Assembly: GCA_021791995.1 (NCBI GenBank)
Contig: JAJYVN010000127.1
Coordinates: 1 to 8,549, forward strand
Direction of reading: 5' to 3'
DNA: 8,549 nucleotides
DNA from: Bacillota bacterium
GTDB taxonomy: Bacteria; Bacillota; Sulfobacillia; RBS10-35; JAJYVN01
The translations under genes and the position numbers were made by a program. A model generated the notes under the pieces. That model ran no database searches, was not told where the DNA came from, and worked only from the letters and a program-made list of their open reading frames with translations. Each line of letters starts with the position of its first letter. Positions within the stretch are counted from its first letter, which is position 1. This document shows positions 1-7,418 of this stretch, one piece after another.

Positions 1-593
1 CCGATAAGTTAGCCGTCCTGCACAACCTCCTTCGTCTCGTGGACCGGCTGCTCATTGGAGGCGGTATGGCCAATACCTTTCTCGCCGCCCAGGGCTTTGC
101 CATGGGCAACTCGCTTGTGGAGCGAGACCAGCTACCGGCGGCATCCGCAATCCTGAGTGAGGCCAAGGATCGCGGGATCGAGGTCTTGCTGCCCACCGAT
201 CTGGAGGTGGCCGCGAACTTCCTGGAAACGGCGGAGCACCGGACGGTGCCCGTCGACGCGATACCGTCCGACTGGATGGCGCTGGATATTGGGCCGGAGA
301 CGGTCCACCGCTTTGCGGAGGCGATTGCAGGAGCGCGAACGGTGTTCTGGAATGGCCCTCTGGGCGTGGCCGAGTGGCCCAACTTCGCCCATGGTACAGC
401 GGGCGTCGCACAAGCGGTAGCGGACTGTCCGGGCACCACGGTGGTCGGTGGCGGCGACTCGATCGCGGCCGTGAAACGATTGGGAATGACACAGCGCATT
501 GGCCACCTCAGCACGGGTGGCGGGGCGTCGCTGGAGTTCCTCGAGGGGCGAGAGTTACCGGGTATCGCGTGTCTGAACCCACGTGTCGCCTGA
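1..593 (+). CDS. pgk: Phosphoglycerate kinase, C-terminal half (5' truncated by window)
   Basis: Cytoplasmic glycolytic enzyme that transfers phosphate from 1,3-bisphosphoglycerate to ADP, giving 3-phosphoglycerate and ATP. The frame is open from base 3 and encodes about 196 residues, roughly half of the usual ~395. The first visible residues, DKLAVLHNLL then LLIGGGMANTFLAAQG, match the start of the C-terminal nucleotide-binding domain. Further on are the family motifs FWNGPLGV (about 346-369), the nucleotide loop GGGDSIAAV (about 451-477) and HLSTGGGASLEFLEG near the C-terminus, ending LPGI and a TGA stop. All these motifs look intact. The ATG at 61-68 region and other internal starts are not real starts, because homology continues upstream to the window edge. 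It is the first visible gene of the glycolytic operon, 60 bp before tpiA. The family assignment is certain. Confidence 0.97.
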   Translation, partial: DKLAVLHNLLRLVDRLLIGGGMANTFLAAQGFAMGNSLVERDQLPAASAILSEAKDRGIEVLLPTDLEVAANFLETAEHRTVPVDAIPSDWMALDIGPETVHRFAEAIAGARTVFWNGPLGVAEWPNFAHGTAGVAQAVADCPGTTVVGGGDSIAAVKRLGMTQRIGHLSTGGGASLEFLEGRELPGIACLNPRVA

Positions 594-653
594 AGGCGCG
601 GATCCGCCGAGCTGCCCTGGATCACGCATGCCACTTGGGAGGGGGATGCCGGC

Positions 654-1430
654 ATGGGCCGATTGATCGTGGGTAACTGGAAGATGAACGGCATGCGACA
701 GGAGAGCCGCCGCTGGCTTGGCGCGTTGAAGGCTCGTCTGGCGGATCCGGTTCCCGGTGTGGAGGTTGTGATCTGTCCTCCCTTCACATCCCTGGCGGAT
801 GCTGCCGAAGAGCTCAGGGGTTCCGTGCTCCAACTGGGAGCGCAGGATACGCACTGGGAGTCCCGCGGTGCCTATACCGGAAGCATTTCGGCCGAGATGC
901 TGGCGGAGGTCGGCTGCCGCTACGTCATCATCGGTCACTCGGAGCGTCGGCGTTATGATGCCGAAACCGATGAGATTGTTGCGCGGAAGTTGCAGGCCTG
1001 CTGGCGCGTCGGGCTGCACCCCATCCTCTGTGTGGGCGAGTCGACTCCTGAGCGCAAGGCCGGAATGACGGTGCGTCGACTCGGTGCACAGGTACGGTTG
1101 GCGTTGTGCGATCCCTTGACGCATGGTCCTGTTCCCGTCGCTTCCCTGACCGTCGCCTATGAGCCGATCTGGGCGATTGGGACCGGGCTCGCGGCGGCGC
1201 CCGTGGACTGTGCGCAGGGCTTGGAGGCGATTTCGGCGGAGTTGAAGCGGTTGTGGGGCGCGGAGGCCGCCACGCGCGTTGCACTGCTGTACGGCGGCAG
1301 CGTCACGGCTGCCAACTGCAAGGGGTTTTGGACCGAGGGCGGGGCATCGGGTGCGCTCGTTGGTGGCGCGTCGCTCGACCCGGAGGCGTTCAGTGCCATT
1401 GCTCTGGCGGCAGGAAAGGTGGCGCGCTGA
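654..1430 (+). CDS. tpiA: Triosephosphate isomerase
   Basis: Interconverts dihydroxyacetone phosphate and glyceraldehyde 3-phosphate in the cytoplasm, as a TIM-barrel dimer. The 258-residue product is of normal length. Active-site elements are all present: N-terminal GNWKMN with catalytic Lys10, VIIGHSERR with His95, AYEPIWAIGTG with catalytic Glu170, and the phosphate-binding YGGSV (213-217) and GALVGGASL (233-241). A small variation is GAQD at 62-65, where GAQN is more common. The ATG at 654 is chosen because GGGAGGGGG (about 638-645) lies just upstream and the protein begins directly with the first beta strand. The ATG at 646 is out of frame. The stop lies 2 bp before gpmI, so the two are probably translationally coupled. 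Confidence 0.98.
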   Translation: MGRLIVGNWKMNGMRQESRRWLGALKARLADPVPGVEVVICPPFTSLADAAEELRGSVLQLGAQDTHWESRGAYTGSISAEMLAEVGCRYVIIGHSERRRYDAETDEIVARKLQACWRVGLHPILCVGESTPERKAGMTVRRLGAQVRLALCDPLTHGPVPVASLTVAYEPIWAIGTGLAAAPVDCAQGLEAISAELKRLWGAEAATRVALLYGGSVTAANCKGFWTEGGASGALVGGASLDPEAFSAIALAAGKVAR

Positions 1431-1432
1431 CC

Positions 1433-3003
<1,571 letters not shown>

Positions 3004-3007
<4 letters not shown>

Positions 3008-4290
3008 GTCGTATTAGCCGAGTTTATGGGAGGGAGATTCTGGATTCTCGCGGGAATCCGACGCTGGAAGTCGAGGTCACCCTGGTCGACGGGACGACGG
3101 CGCGAGCGGCGGTCCCTTCTGGGGCCTCGACTGGAACACGTGAGGCGGTCGAGCTGCGCGATGGTGATGCAGCACGCTATCGGGGAAAGGGCGTGCAACG
3201 TGCCGTCGACCACGTGAACCAGATTCTCGGGCCTGGTTGCCACACCATTCCATGTGAGGAACAGGCGCGCGTCGACGAGAGGCTTTGCGAGTTGGACGGG
3301 ACGCCGAACAAGGGCCGGCTTGGCGCCAACGCCATTCTGGGGGTCTCCCTCGCTGTGGCGTCTGCCGCCGCGGCTGAGGCGCGCCAACCGCTTTGGCGCT
3401 ATCTGGGCGGGGCGATGGCGCGCGTGCTTCCCGTGCCGCTCCTGAACGTGATCAATGGGGGGCAGCATGCAGACAACCCGCTCGACATCCAAGAGTTCAT
3501 GATTGTTCCCTCTGGGTTCGAGGACTTCCCCGCCGCGCTTCGTGCCGCTGTGGATGTTTATCACACACTGCATCGCCTGCTGCACGCCCGCGGGCTTGCA
3601 ACAGGTGTGGGGGATGAGGGCGGGTTCGCCCCGGCGCTCAATCGCAGCGAGGAAGCCCTGCTCTTTCTCGTGGAGGCCATTGAGGCCGCTGGCTACGAAC
3701 CCGGCCGACAGATCTTTTTGGCACTGGATCCGGCGGCGAGTTCCTTCGTCGGGGAGGATGGTCTCTACCGATTTGAAGGCAGGACGCTGTCTGCCGCTGG
3801 GATGATCGAGTTGTACAGCGAGTGGTCGGAGCGCTTCCCCCTGGTATCGCTGGAGGATGGTCTGGGTGAATCCGACTGGTCCGGATGGGTCGCGCTCACC
3901 GAGAAGCTGGGTGGCCGCGTGCAGTTAGTGGGCGATGATCTGTTTGTTACGGACGCGGAAGCAGTTCGCCGCGGGATGGAGTGCGGCGCGGCCAATGCGG
4001 TGCTGATCAAGCCCAACCAGATCGGCACACTGACCGAGACGTGGCGGACGATTGAGACGGCGCGCACGGGTGGTTACCGAGCGATTGTCTCCCACCGCTC
4101 GGGTGAAACGGACGATGTAACAATTGCGCATCTGGCGGTCGCGACGGGTTGTGGACAGATCAAGACCGGAGCCCCTGCGCGCGGGGAGCGCGTGGCGAAG
4201 TATAATGCGTTATTGCGGATTGCCGACCAGCTCGCGGACCAGGCGAGATATGCCGGGCGGTCGGCCTTGGCCGGCGCCGTCCGTCCTTGA
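3004..4290 (+). CDS. eno: Enolase (phosphopyruvate hydratase)
   Basis: Dehydrates 2-phosphoglycerate to phosphoenolpyruvate using two magnesium ions. From the GTG at 3004 the protein is 428 residues, the normal bacterial size. It starts with the canonical IxxVYGREILDSRGNPT and contains the mobile loop SGASTG (39-44), NVINGGQHADN (His155), VGDEGGFAP (catalytic Glu205), metal ligands Asp242 (LALDPAAS), Glu284 (SLEDGL) and Asp311 (LVGDDLFVTD), catalytic Lys336 (LIKPNQIGT), SHRSGETDD (Arg365, Ser366) and GQIKTG (Lys387). Everything needed for activity is present. The GTG is chosen over the longer open frame because homology starts there and GGAGGAGG (2990-2997) lies 6 bases upstream. The start overlaps the gpmI stop as GTGA, which suggests coupled translation. 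Confidence 0.98.
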
Positions 4291-4300
4291 GGCGGCGTTT

Positions 4301-4317
4301 GGAGGGTGCTTGGCGTG
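4301..4317 (+). promoter_or_regulatory. Ribosome binding site and GTG start of secG
   Basis: GGAGGG (4301-4306), an eight-base spacer, then GTG at 4315. This decides between two in-frame GTG codons (4306 and 4315), because the first would lie inside the Shine-Dalgarno sequence itself. Confidence 0.8.
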
Positions 4318-4545
4318 AAGATCGCGCTGGAGATTGTGTTGGCTGTTGTCTGTGTGTCGCTGATCGGTGTGATTCTCTTGCAGTCGGGCAGGAGTGCTGG
4401 TCTGTCCGGGTTCATCGGAGGTGGAGCCGAGCAGATCTTTGGCAAACGCAAGGGGTTTGACACATTCCTTTCGCGTTTGACCGTTGCGTTGGCAATTGCG
4501 CTGTTCACGCTATGCTTGGTCGTTGCCTATCTCGACCGCCTGTAG
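4315..4545 (+). CDS. secG: Protein translocase subunit SecG
   Basis: Small membrane subunit of the SecYEG protein-conducting channel that assists SecA-driven secretion. The 76-residue product has two hydrophobic membrane segments (about 3-22 and 52-72). They are separated by the SecG signature VILLQSGRSAGLSGFIGGG, which leads into QIFGKRKG and FLSRLT, all characteristic of the family. The start is set at GTG 4315 because GGAGGG at 4301-4306 is eight bases upstream. Another in-frame GTG at 4306 overlaps that ribosome binding site and is less likely. It lies 25 bp after eno with no terminator visible between, so it is likely read from the glycolytic promoter. This eno-secG adjacency is common in Bacillota. 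Small size leaves some room for error in the start, not in the identity. Confidence 0.94.
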   Translation: MKIALEIVLAVVCVSLIGVILLQSGRSAGLSGFIGGGAEQIFGKRKGFDTFLSRLTVALAIALFTLCLVVAYLDRL

Positions 4546-4555
4546 GGGGAGATCG

Positions 4556-5815
4556 ATGCGCGCCTGGTGGCTTCGAGCGGTGGTCGGCGTGGTTCTGATC
4601 GCCGTTGTCTTGTTGGCCGTGGGCATCGTTCGCGTGGAGGCACGGCAGCACTCGATGGGGGATCGCGCGGTCGCGACGGCGAGCGCGATGCTGAACGAAT
4701 TTTACAACAGCGGGCAAGGGCTCTTGACTACCACCCAGGGGGAGAATGGTAGTGGCTCCTCGATCTTCTCTGAAGTTTCGTTCACTCCGACGGACATGTG
4801 GGATTATTCGTGGGCGCTGGACGGATTGGAAGAAGTTGCGTTACTGCCGGGCGGATCACGCTTTTTACCCCAGATCAAAACGCTCGTTGCGCACATGGAC
4901 GAGTACTGGGATGCACAGGCACCCGTTCCGGGTTACTCGCCGGCGGTACACGGAGGCCCGAACACCACCAAGTACTTCGACGACAATGCCTGGGCGGGTC
5001 TTGATCTGATCTATGCCTATCGTTTGACGAAGGATCCACAGGACCTCACGCAGGCGGAAGCCGTGTTTCGCTATGAAGAATCCGGTTGGGATCCCAATGG
5101 TGGGGGGCTCTTCTGGAGCGATGCACGGCAGTATCGCAATACCCCAGCCAACGGACCTGCCACAGAGCTCGCCGTGTATTTGTACCTGGATACACACCAG
5201 GTGACATACTTGCAGTGGGCGGAGAAGATCTACAAGTGGGAAGTGTCCACGCTCGTCAATCCGTCGACGGGGGAAGTCTACGACGGGATCGATAATGGCG
5301 GTTCTGTCAATCATGCCCTGTATACATACAATCAGGGGACGGTGATTGGTGCAGCGACCCTCCTCTATGAGGTGACGCACAAGCAGTCCTACCTGAACCA
5401 GGCGCGGCAGACCTTCTATTTCACGGATAACTCATCGTCCCTGGTTCAGAGCGACGGGGTCTTGGTCGACCAGGCCGAGTTCAATGGGGTGCTGGCGGAC
5501 AATCTTGTCCTGCTGTATCGCGTGGATCCAGATCCGACGATCGCCAAGCTGATCGATACCAGTGCCTCGATGGCCTGGAGTACGGCGCGGGACCCTCAAA
5601 CGGGAATGATCGCGGCCAATTGGAACGGGCCGCCGCCCACTTCCCCGCAGTCCCTTTTGACGGAATCGGGTGCGGTGCGCATCCTAGCGGCCGCAGCGGC
5701 GATCCACGGTCCGGTAAGCACATGGGACGCTTTGGTGCGCAAACCACAGCCATGTCATCCCGCGGCAAAACAGGTGGTTAGCCTCTTTGCGGCAACGGGC
5801 CAGTGCACGGACTGA
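4556..5815 (+). CDS. Secreted or membrane-anchored glycoside hydrolase family 76 protein (alpha-1,6-mannanase type)
   Basis: GH76 enzymes are (alpha/alpha)6-barrel endo-hydrolases of alpha-1,6-linked mannan; that substrate is family knowledge and is not shown here. The 419-residue protein begins with basic residues and a hydrophobic stretch (about 8-25), then VEA-RQ, a possible signal peptidase site after Ala29; it could also stay as an anchor. The GH76 hallmark is FDDNAWAGLDLIYAYRLT (141-158), with adjacent Asp142-Asp143 matching the catalytic pair. Other family blocks are DMWDYSWALDGL (80-91), NGGGLFWSDAR (181-191), ELAVYLYLDT and YNQGTVIGAATLLYEVT (258-274). Cys400 and Cys417 could form a C-terminal disulfide. 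ATG 4556 follows GGGGGAG (4545-4551), which overlaps the secG stop; the gap is 10 bp. Three sampled 60-base lines are about 50-52% G+C against 62-77% in sampled neighbouring genes. That fits either transfer or secreted-protein composition. Confidence 0.85.
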   Translation: MRAWWLRAVVGVVLIAVVLLAVGIVRVEARQHSMGDRAVATASAMLNEFYNSGQGLLTTTQGENGSGSSIFSEVSFTPTDMWDYSWALDGLEEVALLPGGSRFLPQIKTLVAHMDEYWDAQAPVPGYSPAVHGGPNTTKYFDDNAWAGLDLIYAYRLTKDPQDLTQAEAVFRYEESGWDPNGGGLFWSDARQYRNTPANGPATELAVYLYLDTHQVTYLQWAEKIYKWEVSTLVNPSTGEVYDGIDNGGSVNHALYTYNQGTVIGAATLLYEVTHKQSYLNQARQTFYFTDNSSSLVQSDGVLVDQAEFNGVLADNLVLLYRVDPDPTIAKLIDTSASMAWSTARDPQTGMIAANWNGPPPTSPQSLLTESGAVRILAAAAAIHGPVSTWDALVRKPQPCHPAAKQVVSLFAATGQCTD

Positions 5816-5820
5816 AGCAT

Positions 5821-5834
5821 GGAGGGACGCATTG
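5821..5834 (+). promoter_or_regulatory. Ribosome binding site and TTG start of the HAD phosphatase gene
   Basis: GGAGGG at 5821-5826, spacer ACGCA, then TTG at 5832. It is the same hexamer as used for secG, tenI and thiSG, so the rare TTG start is well supported here. Confidence 0.75.
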
Positions 5835-6605
5835 CACATCAAGGAGTTTGCTGGCTACGTCCTGGACCTCGACGGTACGGTCTATCTGGGGGAGGATGCA
5901 ATTCCCGGCGCAGCCGAGGCAATTGCGGCCATGCGCGCTCGGGGTGCGCGCGTTCTGTTCCTATCGAACAAGCCGATTGAGCGGCCCGATGCGTACGCTA
6001 CGAAGTTGACCCGGCTTGGCATCCCGGCCACGTCGGCGGATGTGCTGTCTTCCCCCGCCGCGTTGGCGTCGCGTCTGGCGGAGGAGGCACCGGGCGCCCG
6101 ACTGTACTTGATTGCGGAGGACCCCGTCCGTGAGGCGGTGGTTCGGCGCGGCCTCGTCCCCGTTGATGGCCCGCCTGCCGACTATGTCGTCGCATCCTGG
6201 GACCGTAACCTCCACTATGAGCATTTGGTGATGGCGTTGCGGTGTATTCGCGCGGGTGCGCACCTTGTAGCGACTAACCCTGACCGCACCTGCCCTATGC
6301 CGGGGGGGGAGCTTCCGGATGCGGGCGCCACCATCGCTGCGCTGGAGGCCTGTAGTGGCGTCGGCTGTTCATGGGTGGCGGGTAAGCCGTCGCCGCGCAT
6401 GCTGGAAGCGGCGATGGAGCGCCTGCGGTTGCCGATGGAGGATTGCCTCTTGGTGGGGGACCGTTTGGAGACGGATATGGTCATGGGGCAGGTTGCGGGC
6501 ATGCGCACGGCGCTGGTCCTAAGCGGTGTCACGCGTCGGGAGGATCTGGAGCGGAGCCTGGTGCGTCCCACCTATGTGGTCTCCTCCCTCGCTGTCCTCG
6601 GTTGA
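5832..6605 (+). CDS. HAD superfamily subfamily IIA phosphatase (NagD / p-nitrophenylphosphatase type)
   Basis: Predicted cytoplasmic magnesium-dependent phosphatase of the NagD/Pho13/AraL group; substrate unknown. The 257-residue size fits. HAD motif I is VLDLDGTVYLG, with nucleophile Asp12 and acid/base Asp14; motif II is FLSNKP (Ser45); motif III is Lys185 in AGKPSPRMLEAA; and motif IV is LLVGDRLETDMVMG with Asp210 and Asp215. A C2-type cap lies between motifs II and III, including the subfamily block VATNPDRTCPMPGG (146-159). The chosen start is TTG 5832, because GGAGGG (5821-5826) is five bases upstream and the protein then begins six residues before the first strand. An in-frame ATG at 5787 lies inside the GH76 gene and lacks such a site. 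It is 16 bp after GH76 and is the last gene before the intergenic region. A role in removing phosphorylated glycolytic by-products is possible but inferred from position only. Confidence 0.9.
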   Translation: MHIKEFAGYVLDLDGTVYLGEDAIPGAAEAIAAMRARGARVLFLSNKPIERPDAYATKLTRLGIPATSADVLSSPAALASRLAEEAPGARLYLIAEDPVREAVVRRGLVPVDGPPADYVVASWDRNLHYEHLVMALRCIRAGAHLVATNPDRTCPMPGGELPDAGATIAALEACSGVGCSWVAGKPSPRMLEAAMERLRLPMEDCLLVGDRLETDMVMGQVAGMRTALVLSGVTRREDLERSLVRPTYVVSSLAVLG

Positions 6606-6608
6606 GGC

Positions 6609-6637
6609 TTGACGCGGTTGTTCCTTCCTGATACCTT
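6609..6637 (+). promoter_or_regulatory. Candidate sigma-70/sigma-A extended -10 promoter for the thiazole operon
   Basis: TTGACG (6609-6614, five of six matches to the -35 consensus) is followed after 17 bases by TACCTT (6632-6637). The latter is a weak -10 hexamer, but it carries the extended TGn element at 6629-6631. Spacing is ideal, and a start near 6644 would place the first leader hairpin at the 5' end of the transcript. It lies directly after the HAD stop codon and upstream of tenI. This is a consensus match by eye only. Confidence 0.5.
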
Positions 6638-6643
6638 GCCGAT

Positions 6644-6696
6644 GGGTCGACCACGACCCTGTGGACGTGTTTCGGTAGCGATGATTGGCGCTACCG
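6644..6696 (+). promoter_or_regulatory. Two leader hairpins upstream of tenI
   Basis: Two perfect inverted repeats lie in the predicted tenI leader. The first is GGGTCG (6644-6649) with CGACCC (6654-6659) around a four-base loop. The second is CGGTAGCG (6673-6680) with CGCTACCG (6689-6696) around an eight-base loop. The 3' arm of the second shares its last two bases with the base of the following terminator-like stem, so the two may compete. No match to a riboswitch family was recognised. Confidence 0.6.
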
Positions 6697-6736
6697 CCGT
6701 CAATCCATTCCGTGGGTTGACGGCGTTTCTGTGTTT
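6695..6736 (+). terminator. Terminator-like hairpin with T-rich tail, possible attenuator before tenI
   Basis: A 12-bp stem pairs 6695-6706 with 6714-6725 (core CCGTCAATCC against GGGTTGACGG, one G-U pair) around a seven-base loop. It is followed by a tract with eight T in eleven bases (6726-6736). The tail is interrupted by C and G, so it is not a perfect intrinsic terminator. It ends immediately before the GGAGGG of tenI, leaving no room for a promoter between. It therefore either attenuates tenI transcription started or read through upstream, or terminates the preceding operon with leakage. Confidence 0.6.
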
Positions 6737-6747
6737 GGAGGGAACGC

Positions 6748-7413
6748 ATGGTCGGGGGGTTCGTGCTGCAGCTGATTACCGAACGGCGCGGCGACGCGCC
6801 GCTGGAGCCCGTCCTCGCTGCAGCTGTTCGCGGCGGCGTGGACGTTATCCAAGTCCGGGAGAAGGGCCGGCCGGCGTCGGCGCTATGGCGATCGGTTCGG
6901 GAGGCACAGAGTGCCGCCGACGGTGGCGCCGCGGTCGTTGTCAATGACCGGGTGGACGTCGCGCGCCTCGCGGAGGTCGCCGGTGTTCATCTCCCTAGTG
7001 ATTCCCTTCCGCCTGCATTGGCACGTCGGATGCTCCCTTCGGCCGAGGGATGGGTGGTTGGGGTATCGGTGCACAGTGTCGAAGAGGCTCGCGCGGCCGC
7101 TTCTGCCGGAGCCGACTATGTGACCTTCGGCCACATCTTTGCGAGCGACAGTAAGCCGGGACTTCCGGGGCGTGGCCCTGCGGCGCTCGCGGAGGTGGTG
7201 GCGGCGGTGGAGATCCCTGTCCTGGCGATTGGCGGCATCCAACCGGATAATGTGGCATCCGTGCTTGAGGCGGGCTGCGCGGGGGTTGCGGTCATTAGAG
7301 CGCTCATGGATGCCCCCGACCCGGAACGTGCCGCGGCGGGGTTTGGAGAGGCAATGGGGCGTGTGGGTGTTCGGCCCCGTCATCCGTTGCGAATTCGTTG
7401 GAGGGAGTGGTAG
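6748..7413 (+). CDS. tenI: TenI-type thiazole tautomerase (ThiE/TenI family)
   Basis: TIM-barrel protein of the ThiE/TenI family. TenI aromatises the ThiG product to the thiazole carboxylate phosphate tautomer used for thiamin, whereas ThiE joins thiazole and pyrimidine. The 221-residue protein has QVREKG (35-40), VVNDRVDVA (64-72), GVHLPSDSLPP (79-89), GVSVHSVEEA (105-114), GADYVTFGHIFASDSKPGL (121-139), GRG (141-143) and IGGIQPDNV. The TenI call rests on FGHIF with His129, where ThiE normally has a GxGPxF motif; on LPSDS, where ThiE usually has GQxD; and on resemblance to Bacillus TenI (SVHSLEEA, FGHVFETD, KGLEGRG). ATG 6748 follows GGAGGG (6737-6742) by five bases. The stop is 2 bp before thiSG, and the tenI-thiS-thiG-thiO set mirrors the Bacillus operon. 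A ThiE or dual function is not excluded. Confidence 0.85.
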   Translation: MVGGFVLQLITERRGDAPLEPVLAAAVRGGVDVIQVREKGRPASALWRSVREAQSAADGGAAVVVNDRVDVARLAEVAGVHLPSDSLPPALARRMLPSAEGWVVGVSVHSVEEARAAASAGADYVTFGHIFASDSKPGLPGRGPAALAEVVAAVEIPVLAIGGIQPDNVASVLEAGCAGVAVIRALMDAPDPERAAAGFGEAMGRVGVRPRHPLRIRWREW

Positions 7414-7418
7414 CGGTG
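7400..7418 (+). promoter_or_regulatory. Ribosome binding site and GTG start of thiSG
   Basis: GGAGGG (7400-7405) lies inside the last codons of tenI, ten bases before the in-frame GTG at 7416. Other in-frame starts at TTG 7398 and GTG 7407 lie before or one base after this site, so they are less likely. Confidence 0.7.

Noticed and set aside
598..607. GCGGATCCGC palindrome after pgk as a terminator
   Set aside because: It has no loop-forming centre and no T tract, and it is short. It is probably chance in a G+C-rich gap.
6606..6747. TPP (thiamin pyrophosphate) riboswitch upstream of tenI
   Set aside because: A CCTGAT at 6627-6632 recalls part of the motif, but CTGAGA and the remaining conserved 3' sequence are missing, and this CCTGAT lies in the promoter candidate rather than the transcript. 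An Rfam scan would settle it.
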